Translations under genes and position numbers: made by a program
In this document: positions 1 through 8,701 of the stretch, one piece after another
How the letters are laid out: the number at the start of each line of letters is the position of its first letter
Position numbering within the stretch: position 1 is the first letter of the stretch
Origin: Streptomyces sp. TSRI0107
GTDB taxonomy: Bacteria > Actinomycetota > Actinomycetes > Streptomycetales > Streptomycetaceae
Assembly: GCF_001905845.1 (NCBI RefSeq)
Contig: NZ_LIVZ01000006.1
Span: forward strand, 310,001 to 374,000
DNA: 64,000 nt
Direction: 5' to 3'
Notes under the pieces: generated by a model
Seen by the model: the letters and a program-made list of their open reading frames with translations, nothing else
What the model was told of the DNA's origin: nothing
Database searches by the model: none

Positions 1-434
1 TCGGCGCCCGGAAGAAGTCCGTGCCCGCGTTCGACGCCTTCGACCTCTCCACGGGCGAGAACAACCTGTTCGGCAAGGACACCACGCAGGCCCGGCACTT
101 CACGGCGTACGGCCTGAAGCACGACAGCACCGGCGCCGACGGCACCCGGGTCGACGCCGACATCCCCGAGAAGCTGCGCCTGATGAACCCGATGCACTTC
201 CTCGCCGGGAAGGCCAACCCGCACCGCACCAAGCACTGGTGGATCCGTCTCGGCACCAACGACTCCGACACCTCGCACACGGTCTCCGCCAACCTCGCCG
301 CCGCGGCCGCCGGTCTCGGCGACGACGTCAGCCACCTCTACTACTGGGACGAGGGGCACGGCGCGAACACCGACGCCGGGGACTTCATCGCATGGATCGC
401 CAAGGTGTCCGGCTACAAGAAGCGCGTGAAGTAA
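1..434 (+). CDS. Tannase/feruloyl-esterase-like secreted hydrolase, C-terminal part
   Basis: Open from the left edge (frame begins at base 3), so only about 143 C-terminal residues are visible. The sequence fits the end of a subtype-B tannase-type alpha/beta hydrolase: HWWIRLGTNDSDT, followed by a segment carrying the likely catalytic histidine in YWDEGHGANTDAGDF, then a short basic tail. In that family the reaction is hydrolysis of galloyl or similar aromatic esters, usually outside the cell. The nucleophile and any signal peptide lie outside the window, so substrate and localisation are inferred from family only. A strong hairpin follows 20 bases after the stop. Confidence 0.75.
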   Translation, partial: GARKKSVPAFDAFDLSTGENNLFGKDTTQARHFTAYGLKHDSTGADGTRVDADIPEKLRLMNPMHFLAGKANPHRTKHWWIRLGTNDSDTSHTVSANLAAAAAGLGDDVSHLYYWDEGHGANTDAGDFIAWIAKVSGYKKRVK

Positions 435-453
435 CTCCGCGCCCCCCCTGGAC

Positions 454-490
454 GCGACCCCCGGTTCTCCGTCATGACGCCGGGGGTCGC
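454..490 (+). terminator. Hairpin terminator after tannase-like gene
   Basis: GCGACCCCCGG (454-464) pairs perfectly with CCGGGGGTCGC (480-490) across a 15-nt loop, 20 bases after the stop codon. There is no U-tract, which is usual for Streptomyces terminators. Confidence 0.7.
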
Positions 491-590
491 TCACACCCGG
501 CCACGTTCTCCGCTCATCCGTGATCGATCCGCAACCAATTCCGGTCTTGACCGAGACCCATCAACCGGGCATGTGATTACGCTCCCGAAC

Positions 591-1784
591 ATGCCCGACC
601 TCACCGCACCCGCCCAGCCCGCTCCCGACCTCCGCCCGGTCTACGTCATCGGCGGCGGCCCCGGCGGTCTCGCCGCCGCGTACGCGCTGCGCGCGAAGGG
701 CATACGGGCCGTCGTGCTGGAGAAGTCCGACCGTGTCGGCGCGTCCTGGCGGCGCCACTACGACCGGCTCCGGCTGCACACGACCCGCCGTGCGTCCGCC
801 CTCCCCGGGCTGGCGATACCGCGCCGCTTCGGCCGCTGGGTCGCCCGCGACAACGTGGTCCGGTACCTGGAGAAGTACGCCGAGCACCACCGGCTGGAGA
901 TCGTCACCGGCGTCGAGGTCACCCGCGTCGACCGCTCCCCCGACGGCACCGGCTGGCTGCTGCACGCCACCGGCGGCCGGGAGCTGACCGGCGCCGCGGT
1001 GGTCGTCGCGACCGGCTACAACCACACCCCGCACATCCCCGACTGGCCGGGCCTCGCCGAGTACGGCGGCGACTTCCGGCACGCCCGCGACTACCGCAAC
1101 CCCGAGCCCTACGCCGGCCGTGACGTCCTCGTCGTCGGCATCGGCAACACCGGCGCCGAGATCGCCGTCGACCTCGTCGAGGGCGGGGCCTCCCGGGTGC
1201 GGCTGGCCGTGCGCACCGCCCCGCACATCTTCCGCCGGACCACCGCCGGCTGGCCCACCCAGTACAACGGCATCCTCATCCGCCGGCTCCCGGTGCGCCT
1301 GGTCGACGTACTGGCCCGCCCGCTGGCCCGGCTGAGCGTGCCCGACCTGTCGGCGCACGGCCTGCCCCGCCCCGACACCGGCCTGTACAGCCGGCAGCGT
1401 GAGGGGGCCGTGCCGGTCCAGGACGTGGGCCTGATCGACGCGGTCCGCAGGGGCCGGGTGGAGATCGTCGCCGCCGTGGACTCCTTCGAGGACGGCAAGG
1501 TCGTCCTCGCCGACGGCACCCGCGTCGGCCCGGACGCGGTGATCGCCGCCACCGGATACGTCCGCGCCCTGGAAGGGCTCGTCGGCCACCTCGACGTGCT
1601 CGACGAGCGCGGCAGACCGGTGGTCCACGGCGGCCGGACCCCGGACCACGCCCACGGGCTGTTCTTCACCGGCTTCACCAACCCGATCAGCGGCATGTTC
1701 CGGGAGCTGGCGATCGACGCGGAGAAGATCGCGAAGGCGGTAGCCCGGACGTGCGGGGAGCGGGTGTCCGGGCTGCCGGGGTAA
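591..1784 (+). CDS. FAD/NAD(P)-dependent oxidoreductase (flavin-containing monooxygenase-like)
   Basis: A 397-residue soluble protein of the YUCCA/FMO-like class. An FAD-binding Rossmann motif is near the N-terminus (VIGGGPGGLAAA, about residues 16-27). A second, NADPH-binding Rossmann motif lies mid-protein (VVGIGNTGAEIA, about residues 181-192). The FATGY-type motif before the second Rossmann fold is VVATGYNHTPHIPDWPG, and a C-terminal ATGY (VIAATGYVRALEGL) closes the flavin domain. Such enzymes oxygenate small N-, S- or ketone substrates with NADPH and O2; the substrate cannot be read here. I chose ATG 591 because the Rossmann fold begins soon after it; the frame is open upstream to 474 and no clear ribosome binding site decides between starts. 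Confidence 0.8.
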   Translation: MPDLTAPAQPAPDLRPVYVIGGGPGGLAAAYALRAKGIRAVVLEKSDRVGASWRRHYDRLRLHTTRRASALPGLAIPRRFGRWVARDNVVRYLEKYAEHHRLEIVTGVEVTRVDRSPDGTGWLLHATGGRELTGAAVVVATGYNHTPHIPDWPGLAEYGGDFRHARDYRNPEPYAGRDVLVVGIGNTGAEIAVDLVEGGASRVRLAVRTAPHIFRRTTAGWPTQYNGILIRRLPVRLVDVLARPLARLSVPDLSAHGLPRPDTGLYSRQREGAVPVQDVGLIDAVRRGRVEIVAAVDSFEDGKVVLADGTRVGPDAVIAATGYVRALEGLVGHLDVLDERGRPVVHGGRTPDHAHGLFFTGFTNPISGMFRELAIDAEKIAKAVARTCGERVSGLPG

Positions 1785-1830
1785 GCGGCCCTCGGCCCGA
1801 CCGCTGCCCGGGAACGTCCGAGGCCGCTCC

Positions 1831-2081
1831 GACGAGCTCCTGATGCCCCGTCAGTTCAGTTCTTCGGCGACGCGTTGTCCACCCCGGACGCGGAACGGCT
1901 GGGGCTGGTCAACAGGGTCGTCCCGGACGCCGAGCCGGCGCAGACGGCCCGCGAGTGGGCCGGACGCCTCGCCGCGGGGCCCACCCGTGCCCTCGCCCTC
2001 ACCAATACGGGGACGGCGGACGCCCGGGAGGGCCTGGCGGTGTTCGGGGAGCGGCGGGACGCGGCGTTCCGGGGCCGGTGA
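1831..2081 (+). pseudogene. Enoyl-CoA hydratase/isomerase remnant (frameshifted C-terminal part)
   Basis: The reading frame ending at 2081 encodes STPDAERLGLVNRVVPDAEP, then AREWAGRLAAGPTRALALT and a C-terminal helix, which is the typical last third of a crotonase-fold protein. The piece immediately upstream (ELLMPRQF, from about 1834) is in another frame and joins with a frameshift near 1857 to FFGDALSTPDAERLGLVN. No N-terminal half with the oxyanion-hole region exists upstream, where the preceding gene ends at 1784. The TTG at 1875 could nominally start a 68-residue ORF but would make only a non-catalytic fragment. I read it as a decayed gene. Confidence 0.7.
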
Positions 2082-2086
2082 GGGCG

Positions 2087-2965
2087 TCAGTCCCGTTCGA
2101 GAACGCGCAGGTCACCGGAGTCGGGGTCGCCGAACAGCACGAACAGCTCCGGTTCGTCCTCGGTGCCGGAGGCCGACCAGAAGGTGGCCGTGCAGCCGCC
2201 GCTCAAGGACACGCCGGTGCGGCCGTCCCGGGTGCCGGCCGTCCAGGTGCCGGTGTGGGTGCCGCGGCAGGTGGCGGCCTCCCAGCCGTCGGGGTCCGGC
2301 ACCGGTACGTCCATCAGCACGGCCCGCCCGCCCGGCAGCAGCCGCAGCTCCGCCCCGTCCTCCCCGTGCCAGACGCCGGTCAGCTGCTCCCGGGTGAGCC
2401 TCGGCGGCTCGTACTCCTTCAGCAGCCCGGTGACCGTGGCCAGCACACCGCCCAGGAAGACCAGCAGGAACAGACCCAACGACACGGACGCCAGCCTGAA
2501 CCAGCGGCCCAGGCATCCCGACGACGGGCCGGTGACGCCGGCCTTCCGCCGGGCGAGCCCGACCCACAGCACCGGCCACACACCGAGGCCCGCGCACCAC
2601 AGCGCGGTCGTCGCGTAGGGCCAGTCCCAGGCCATGGCGGGCACCGCCGCCCACAGCCCGCCGACGAGCGTGCCGCCCGCCAGCCGCCAGGCCCACAGCG
2701 TCCGGCCGGGGAACCTCCGCGCGAGCGGCTGGACCAGCGCCCAGCCCGGCAGGAGGTGCAGCACCGAGTGGAGCAGGCCGAGGACCGGCAGCACGAGCGG
2801 CAGGAAGAGGCACAGGCAGAGGACGCCGAAGGCGCCGCCGTACCCGACTCCGTAGTCGTCCTCGTTGAACGTCCCGAACCACCACACCAGGAACGCCGCC
2901 GGCAGCTGCGCCGCGCTCCCGGCCGCCGCGGCGTCCAGATCCCGCCGTATGTCTCCCCACGCCAT
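2087..2965 (-). CDS. Integral membrane protein of unknown function
   Basis: A 292-residue protein. Visible hydrophobic segments are at about residues 45-70, 95-115, 118-138 and 158-182, followed by a roughly 110-residue polar C-terminal domain containing two cysteines (ATCRGT, GGCTATFW) that could form a disulfide if the domain faces outside. The C-terminal part reads like a small beta-rich domain (repeated GTWTAG/GVSLSGG stretches). I do not recognise a named family or catalytic motif. It ends just right of the enoyl-CoA hydratase remnant and starts 83 bases from the divergent flavin reductase gene, so the two probably share a promoter region. Confidence 0.75.
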   Translation of the reverse strand: MAWGDIRRDLDAAAAGSAAQLPAAFLVWWFGTFNEDDYGVGYGGAFGVLCLCLFLPLVLPVLGLLHSVLHLLPGWALVQPLARRFPGRTLWAWRLAGGTLVGGLWAAVPAMAWDWPYATTALWCAGLGVWPVLWVGLARRKAGVTGPSSGCLGRWFRLASVSLGLFLLVFLGGVLATVTGLLKEYEPPRLTREQLTGVWHGEDGAELRLLPGGRAVLMDVPVPDPDGWEAATCRGTHTGTWTAGTRDGRTGVSLSGGCTATFWSASGTEDEPELFVLFGDPDSGDLRVLERD

Positions 2966-3048
2966 GCGCCGGAGCGTACGCCGGGGTGTTTCCGCTGCTC
3001 GCGGCGCCCTTCATATCTGGCGCCCCGTCAGCTTCGCTGGGAGGCGTG

Positions 3049-3651
3049 ATGGGACACGCAGGCATGGCGGCCGCCGCCGTCCGTTACCTCGGGTCGGCCG
3101 GCACACATCCCGTGGAGCCCTTGCCGCGCCCGGAGTTGCGGGCCGTCCGGGAGGGCGAGCGGGCCCCCGTGGACCCGGCCGGATTCCGCCGCGTCCTCGG
3201 GAACTTCGCGACCGGCGTCACCGTCGTCACGGCACCGGCCGTGACCCAGGGCGCCGACGACGGCTCCCCCGCCGGCTTCGCCTGCCAGTCCTTCTCCGCC
3301 CTCTGCCTCGACCCGCCCCTCGTCGCCTTCATGGTCGGCCGTACGTCCACGACCTGGCCGCGCATCGCCCGCGCCGGCGTCTTCTGCGTGAACGTCCTGG
3401 CCGCCCACCAGGGCGGGCTGTGCCGCGCGTTCGCGGTGTCCGGCGCGGACAAGTCCGCGGGCGTCGCCCACGACGCGGCACCCGTCTCCGGTTCGCCGCG
3501 CCTCGCGGGCGTCCTCGCGTGGATCGACTGCACCGTCCACGCGGTGCACACGGGCGGCGACCACCTCATCGTGGTCGGCCGGGTGGACGCGCTGGGCACG
3601 GACGACGAGGAGGCGGCGCCGCTGCTGTTCCACAAGGGGCGGTTCCTGTGA
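3049..3651 (+). CDS. Flavin reductase family protein (FMN-binding split barrel)
   Basis: A 200-residue protein with the classical HpaC/DIM6-type pattern: FRRVLGNFATGVTVVTA, then GFACQSFSALCLDPPLVAFMV, WPRIARAGVFCVNVL, and a C-terminal HLIVVGRVDAL...PLLFHKGRFL. These proteins reduce FMN or FAD with NAD(P)H and hand the reduced flavin to a partner monooxygenase, or act directly on small substrates. A GGGAGG ribosome binding site 5 nt before ATG 3049 fixes this start, although the frame is open further upstream. No obvious two-component monooxygenase partner is adjacent; the flavoprotein at 591-1784 carries its own FAD domain. Confidence 0.87.
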   Translation: MGHAGMAAAAVRYLGSAGTHPVEPLPRPELRAVREGERAPVDPAGFRRVLGNFATGVTVVTAPAVTQGADDGSPAGFACQSFSALCLDPPLVAFMVGRTSTTWPRIARAGVFCVNVLAAHQGGLCRAFAVSGADKSAGVAHDAAPVSGSPRLAGVLAWIDCTVHAVHTGGDHLIVVGRVDALGTDDEEAAPLLFHKGRFL

Positions 3652-3757
3652 CGGAAGTGGGCCGGCGGTACAACCCCAGGGGCCTCTCGGGTGTCCAGGA
3701 CATGACCGGTCGGCCAACCGGCCGGTCGTGTCCTTCCTGCCCCACCAAGGAGACTCC

Positions 3758-5020
3758 GTGCGTCAGCACACCCGTACCGCGACGGCCGTCGCGACCGCCG
3801 TGGCGCTCGCCGCCGCCGTTCCCGCACTGCTCGCCCCCACCGCGCACGCGGACGAGACGGACGGGGCCGCGCCCGACCTGTCCATCTCGCACCTGGTCAG
3901 CGGCCCGCTCAAGCCCGGTGCGGTGTTCGACGACACCGTCAGCATCAGCAACCGCGGCACGGCTCCCGCGAACGGCGTCTTCTTCCAGGTGCGGCTGACC
4001 CGTGGCCTCGACTTCCCGGAGCCGGTGGCGGGCTGCACCTACACCACCGACGAGCAGCAGGTCCGCAAGGCGCTGTGCAAGCTGGACACGGTCGTCGAGC
4101 CCGGCGCCACCATCACCACGCCGGTGCGGTTCAAGGCGCTGCCCCACGCCCTGATGGAAGCTGTCGAGTACGGCACCTCTCCCACCGGTGAGGCGCCGAG
4201 CGGCCAGTTCGACGACGCGTACGACCGGATGACCCTGACCGCCGACAGCTCCGCCGACCTGGTCGCGGTCGGCGACCGCGCCGAGGCAGCCCCCGGCGAC
4301 ACGGTGACCGTCGAGGCCACCCTGCGCAACGACGGCCCGGGCTGGGTGCAGAACCAGGTGAGCGACGACCTGCCGGGCCTCAAGGTGCAGATCCCGCCGG
4401 GCACGGTCGCCGTCGAGGTGCCCGAGGAGTGCTCGCCGTTCCACATCGACGGCCCGAGCGGCCCGTCGAAGCCGGGCAAGGCCGAGTACGTCTGCTGGCC
4501 GAAGGACGCCACCCTCGACGTCGGCGAGACGCACGCCTACGCGTTCGAGCTGAAGGTGAAGGACGGCGCGAAGGACACCAAGGGCGAGGTGCGGGCCAGC
4601 TCGATCTACGACATCACGCCGGAGTACGACGAACGCCTCGGCAACAACACGGCGTTCCTGCGCGTCGACGTGACCGGCGACGACGACGGCGCGTCCACCG
4701 GCGGCTCCGGCGACACGGGCGGCGACGGCAACGACCCGGAGGGCCAGGCCGCGGGCGGCACGGGCACGTCGGGCTCGACCGGTTCGACCGGCTCCGGCGG
4801 CTCGGCGGGCACGCCGGGCTCCACCGGCTCGACGGGCTCCACGGGCGCCACGGCGGCCGGCACCACCACCGGCGGTTCCAGCACCAACGGCGGCAGCCTG
4901 GCGAGCACCGGCTCCGACGGCACCCCGCTCCTCGCGGGCGCCGCGGCGGCCGCGGCGGCGGTCGGCGGCCTGCTGGTGCTGGCCGTGCGCCGCCGCCGGG
5001 CGGACGCCGAGTCCGCCTGA
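3758..5020 (+). CDS. Secreted LAxTG-anchored surface protein with DUF11-like repeats
   Basis: A 420-residue protein. GTG 3758 is preceded by AAGGAG at 3748. The N-terminus is a Sec signal peptide (twin basic residues, long Ala/Val core, cleavage near ALLAPTAHA-DE). Two immunoglobulin-like conserved-repeat domains follow (about residues 30-150 and 155-300, e.g. DTVSISNRGTAPANGV and DTVTVEATLRNDGPGW). A low-complexity Gly/Ser/Thr linker comes next, then a sortase signal LASTG at 4898-4912, a hydrophobic helix rich in Ala, and a positive tail RRRRA. LAxTG is the class E sortase signal of Streptomyces, so the protein is probably cell-wall anchored. No sortase gene lies nearby. Confidence 0.88.
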   Translation: MRQHTRTATAVATAVALAAAVPALLAPTAHADETDGAAPDLSISHLVSGPLKPGAVFDDTVSISNRGTAPANGVFFQVRLTRGLDFPEPVAGCTYTTDEQQVRKALCKLDTVVEPGATITTPVRFKALPHALMEAVEYGTSPTGEAPSGQFDDAYDRMTLTADSSADLVAVGDRAEAAPGDTVTVEATLRNDGPGWVQNQVSDDLPGLKVQIPPGTVAVEVPEECSPFHIDGPSGPSKPGKAEYVCWPKDATLDVGETHAYAFELKVKDGAKDTKGEVRASSIYDITPEYDERLGNNTAFLRVDVTGDDDGASTGGSGDTGGDGNDPEGQAAGGTGTSGSTGSTGSGGSAGTPGSTGSTGSTGATAAGTTTGGSSTNGGSLASTGSDGTPLLAGAAAAAAAVGGLLVLAVRRRRADAESA

Positions 5021-5035
5021 CCCGCCTTCCGCCAC

Positions 5036-5072
5036 CCCCTCGCGGCCGTCCGGCTCAGGCCGCCGCGAGGGG
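5036..5072. terminator. Shared hairpin between convergent genes
   Basis: CCCCTCGCGGC (5036-5046) pairs with GCCGCGAGGGG (5062-5072). It lies 16 bases after the surface-protein stop and overlaps the last codons of the opposing MFS gene, so it can serve both directions. Confidence 0.65.
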
Positions 5073-6371
5073 CGCGGCGGCCGGCCGGTGCCGGATCACC
5101 AGGGCCATCAGCGCCGCCGCCGCGCACAGCGCGCCGGACGCGTACCAGACCATGTCGTACGTGCCGAAGACGTCGCGGGCGACGCCGCCGAGGAAGGCGA
5201 CCAGCGCGGCGCCGACCTGGTGGGAGGCCAGCACCCAGCCGAAGACGATCGCGCTGTCCTCGCCGTAGTGCTCGCGGCACAGGGCGACGGTGGGTGGGAC
5301 GGTGGCGACCCAGTCGAGGCCGTAGAAGACGATGAAGAAGATCATCGGCGGCTGCACGGACGGGCCCAGCAGCATCGGCAGGAAGAGCAGCGAGACGCCT
5401 CGCAGGGCGTAGTAGACCGCCAGCAGGCGGCGCGCGTCGAAGCGGTCGGTGAACCAGCCGGAGGCGATCGTGCCGACCACGTCGAAGACCCCGATCACCG
5501 CGAGCAGCGAGGCCGCGGCCTGGACGGGCATGTGTTCGTCGTGGGCGGCGGGCACGAAGTGGGTCTGGATCAGGCCGTTGGTGGAGGCCCCGCAGATCGC
5601 GAAGGTGCCGGCCAGCAGCCAGAACGGGCCCGTGCGGGCGGCCTTGAAGAGGACGGTGACCGCGCGGCGGGCGGCGCCCGGCACGGGCGCGGGCTTGGGC
5701 ACGAACTCCTTCGCGCCGTACGGCTTCAGGCCCACGTCGGCCGGGTGGTCGCGCAGTAGCAGCCACACGAACGGGACGACGACGAGCGCGGCGAGGGCGA
5801 CGGTGACGGCGGCCGGGCGCCACTTGTGGGTCTCGACGATCCAGGACAGCAGCGGCAGGAAGATCAGCTGCCCGGAGGCGGACGCGGCGGTGAGGATGCC
5901 GGTGACCAGGCCGCGGCGTTCGGTGAACCAGCGGTTGGTGACGGTGGCGGCGAAGGCCAGTGCCATCGAGCCCGAGCCCAGTCCGACGAGCAGTCCCCAG
6001 CAGAGCAGCAGCTGCCAGGCGGCCGTCATCCACACGGTGAGCCCGGAGCCCAGCGCGATCACCACGAGCGCGGCCGCGACCACCCGCCGAATACCGAAGC
6101 GGTCCATCAGGGCGGCCGCGAACGGCGCGGTGAGGCCGTAGAGGGCGAGGTTGACGGAGACGGCGGCGCCGATCGTGCCGCGTGACCAGCCGTACTCCTG
6201 GTGCAGGGGGTCGATGAGCAGGCCCGGCAGGGAGCGGAAGGCGGCGGCGCCGATGATCGTCACGAAGGTGACGGCGGCGACGAACCAGGCGCGGTGGACA
6301 CGGCGGGACCGGGCGGGACGGGAGCCCTTCGGGGTGTCGTCGACGGCGGTCGCATCGGTTGTCTGGGTCAC
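5055..6371 (-). CDS. MFS transporter
   Basis: A 438-residue, 12-helix major facilitator protein. The N-terminal tail is cytosolic and basic (RPARSRRVHRAW), the loop 2-3 motif is DRFGIRR, the mid-protein loop contains RDHPADVGLKPYG, and the second-half counterpart is DRFDARR. The RDHPADVGLKPYG motif is typical of the monocarboxylate/oxalate (OFA/NreB-like) branch, which suggests carboxylate transport, but the substrate cannot be assigned. It is transcribed away from the GlxA-type regulator across a 71-base gap, a layout that often means regulation by the neighbour. Confidence 0.85.
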   Translation of the reverse strand: MTQTTDATAVDDTPKGSRPARSRRVHRAWFVAAVTFVTIIGAAAFRSLPGLLIDPLHQEYGWSRGTIGAAVSVNLALYGLTAPFAAALMDRFGIRRVVAAALVVIALGSGLTVWMTAAWQLLLCWGLLVGLGSGSMALAFAATVTNRWFTERRGLVTGILTAASASGQLIFLPLLSWIVETHKWRPAAVTVALAALVVVPFVWLLLRDHPADVGLKPYGAKEFVPKPAPVPGAARRAVTVLFKAARTGPFWLLAGTFAICGASTNGLIQTHFVPAAHDEHMPVQAAASLLAVIGVFDVVGTIASGWFTDRFDARRLLAVYYALRGVSLLFLPMLLGPSVQPPMIFFIVFYGLDWVATVPPTVALCREHYGEDSAIVFGWVLASHQVGAALVAFLGGVARDVFGTYDMVWYASGALCAAAALMALVIRHRPAAAPLAAA

Positions 6372-6442
6372 GACATCGAGCTTCCGGTAGCGGTCCGGTC
6401 CGATCGAGTGGCCCGAGGGACAGCGTTCGCTAGGATCGGGCC

Positions 6443-7498
6443 ATGACCCGTGAGCCGAGCACCGAACCGGACGGCGCCCCCGAGTTCCGCCCGCACCGCG
6501 TCGTGGTCCTCGCCCTGGACGGGCTGCTCCCCTTCGAGCTGGGCATCCCGCACCGCATCTTCAGCCGTCCCCGGGACGCGCTCGGGCGGCACCTGTACGA
6601 GGTCGTCACCTGCTCGGTGCGGCCGCCGGGCCCGGTCGAGACGGACGCCGACTTCGCCGTGCAGATCGCCCACGGCCCGGAGGCCCTGGCCACCGCCGAC
6701 ACGGTGATCGTCCCCGCGTCGTACGAACTCGGCCCGCTCTACGACGACGGCGTGCTGACCGGGGAACTGGCCGCCGCCCTCGCGCACATCCGCCCCGGCA
6801 CCCGGCTCGCCTCCATCTGCACCGGCGTCTACGTCCTCGCCGCCGCCGGCTACCTGGACGGCCGCCCGGCCACCACCCACTGGGCCGACGCGGAACGCTT
6901 CCAGCGGATGTTCCCCCGGATCAAGGTCGACGCGGACGTGCTGTTCATCGACGACGGCGACGTCCTGACCTCCGCCGGGGTCGCCGCCGGCATCGACCTG
7001 TGCCTGCACATCGTGCGCCGCGACCACGGCACGGCCGTCGCCAACGAGGTGGCCCGGCGCACGGTCGTCCCGCCGCACCGCGACGGCGGCCAGGCCCAGT
7101 ACATCCAGCGCCCGGTGCCCCACCCGCAGCAGGCCACCACGACCACGGCCCGCGCCTGGGCGCTCGGCCGTCTCCACGAGCCGATCCAGCTGCGGGACAT
7201 GGCCGAGCAGGAGGCCATGTCGGTGCGCACCTTCACCCGCCGCTTCCGCGAGGAGACCGGCGTCAGCCCCGGCCAGTGGCTCACCCAGCAGCGCGTCGAA
7301 CACGCCCGCCATCTGCTGGAGTCCACCGACCTGTCGGTCGACCAGGTCGCCCGGGACGCGGGCTTCGGCACCGCCCAGTCGATGCGCCAGCACCTACAGG
7401 CCGCGCTCGGCGTCACCCCCACCGCCTACCGCCGGACCTTCCGGGCGGGCGGCGACGGCGCCGGAGGCCGCCGCGGCGGCACCGCCACGCGCGGGTGA
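6443..7498 (+). CDS. GlxA-family transcriptional regulator (DJ-1/PfpI + AraC HTH)
   Basis: A 351-residue protein. The N-terminal DJ-1/PfpI-like domain (about residues 15-190) contains the nucleophile-elbow sequence ASICTGVYVLAAAGYLDGR followed by TTHW, as in GlxA/FtrA-type regulators. An AraC-type double helix-turn-helix follows (about residues 230-330: MAEQEAMSVRTFTRRFREETG, then VARDAGFGTAQSMRQHLQ and PTAYRR). Regulators of this type act in the cytosol on nearby transport or catabolic genes; the divergent MFS gene is the obvious candidate target. The 3' end overlaps the convergent MFS gene by 105 bases. Confidence 0.9.
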   Translation: MTREPSTEPDGAPEFRPHRVVVLALDGLLPFELGIPHRIFSRPRDALGRHLYEVVTCSVRPPGPVETDADFAVQIAHGPEALATADTVIVPASYELGPLYDDGVLTGELAAALAHIRPGTRLASICTGVYVLAAAGYLDGRPATTHWADAERFQRMFPRIKVDADVLFIDDGDVLTSAGVAAGIDLCLHIVRRDHGTAVANEVARRTVVPPHRDGGQAQYIQRPVPHPQQATTTTARAWALGRLHEPIQLRDMAEQEAMSVRTFTRRFREETGVSPGQWLTQQRVEHARHLLESTDLSVDQVARDAGFGTAQSMRQHLQAALGVTPTAYRRTFRAGGDGAGGRRGGTATRG

Positions 7499-8701
7499 CT
7501 TCGCGGACGACGTCCCGGCCGCCGGCGGCTCGGCGGTACGCCGGCCCAGCCGCCCCTCGCCCCAGGCGCCCACGGCCACCATCGCCAGCGTCAGCACCAC
7601 CCCGGCCAGGATCGCCCGGTCCGGGGTGGTCACCTCCAGCAGGGCGCCCGCCGCGGACCCGGTGACCGCGTACCCGGCGCTCGCCGCCGCGTACATCACG
7701 GAGTAGCCCGCGGCGAGCGCGCTCGACGGAAGGACCTCCTGGAGGGCCAGGTTCCGGGTGATGATCGCGCCCGCCTGGAGCACGCCCGCGGCGGTCAGCG
7801 CGAGAGCGATCCCGGCGGTGTCCGGTATCAGCGCGACCAGCGTCGCGCACGCGGACACCCCGCCCATCAGCACCACGCTGCGGGTGCGCAGCCGGCCCGG
7901 CCAGGACCGCGCCCCGTACAGGAAGGCGCCCACCGCCGAGCCGAGCGCGAACAGGCTGAGCAGCGGCCCCGACCAGCCGACGCCGATCGACCGCTGTTCG
8001 AGCAGCGCGGGCAGCAGGAGCTCGGCGAGGGCGAGCAGGGAGATGCTGGCCGCTCCGGTGACGTACACCGGCCAGGCCCCGCCGAGCAGCCGGAGCATGG
8101 ACCGGCCCTCGACGGCGGACTCCTCCACGTCCCAGCCCTCCGGCAGCAGCCACAGCCCGGCGGCGGACGCCAGCACCAGTCCGGCCGCGAGCAGCGGCGG
8201 CACCCACGGCGCCACGCCCAGCGCCAGCCCGGTGACGAGGGCTGGGGAAACGGCCCAGATCCCGGACATCAGCATCGACTCGACGGACAGGGCCTGCGCC
8301 ACGGCGTGCTTGGGCACGAGGCGTCCGGTGAGCATCGACCGCAGTCCGCCGGCCGACGCGGCGGGCGCGGACCCGGCGAGGAAGGCGCACCCGGCCAGCA
8401 GCCAGGCGGGCGCCCCCGGCAGCACCCCCAGTCCGGCGAACCCGACCGCCCCGACGACCAGCCCCGCGCTCATCTGCCGCCGCGCCCGCTCGGGCCGCAC
8501 CCGCATGCCGAGCAGCGGCGCCCCGACGATCTCCCCGAGCACATAGGCCGCGGCGAGCAGCGCGCCCAGCGAGTACCCGCCGGGCCGCTCCCGGACGAGG
8601 AACACCACGGCCAGCGGGGCCATGGCCACCGGCATCCGGGCGGCGACGGCCACGAGGGACCAGGTCAGAACGGGCCGGGTGGCCAGGTCGCGATAGGTCA
8701 T
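7394..8701 (-). CDS. MFS transporter
   Basis: A 435-residue MFS-type protein with about 12 hydrophobic segments, starting MTYRDLATRPVLTWSLVAVAA at ATG 8701. The frame is open upstream to 8935, but that extension is Cys/Arg-rich and unlike a transporter N-terminus. Sequence in the central loop (EGWDVEESAVEGRSM) and the absence of a strong D-R-x-G-R-R motif place it in the poorly defined drug/sugar MFS group. The C-terminal 50 residues are Ala/Pro-rich and are encoded antisense to the end of the GlxA-type gene. Substrate unknown. Confidence 0.82.
   Translation of the reverse strand: MTYRDLATRPVLTWSLVAVAARMPVAMAPLAVVFLVRERPGGYSLGALLAAAYVLGEIVGAPLLGMRVRPERARRQMSAGLVVGAVGFAGLGVLPGAPAWLLAGCAFLAGSAPAASAGGLRSMLTGRLVPKHAVAQALSVESMLMSGIWAVSPALVTGLALGVAPWVPPLLAAGLVLASAAGLWLLPEGWDVEESAVEGRSMLRLLGGAWPVYVTGAASISLLALAELLLPALLEQRSIGVGWSGPLLSLFALGSAVGAFLYGARSWPGRLRTRSVVLMGGVSACATLVALIPDTAGIALALTAAGVLQAGAIITRNLALQEVLPSSALAAGYSVMYAAASAGYAVTGSAAGALLEVTTPDRAILAGVVLTLAMVAVGAWGEGRLGRRTAEPPAAGTSSAKSPARGGAAAAASGAVAARPEGPAVGGGGDAERGL

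Noticed and set aside
561..1655. A 364-codon minus-strand frame opposite the oxidoreductase
   Set aside because: Composition of an antisense shadow; no domain or start context.
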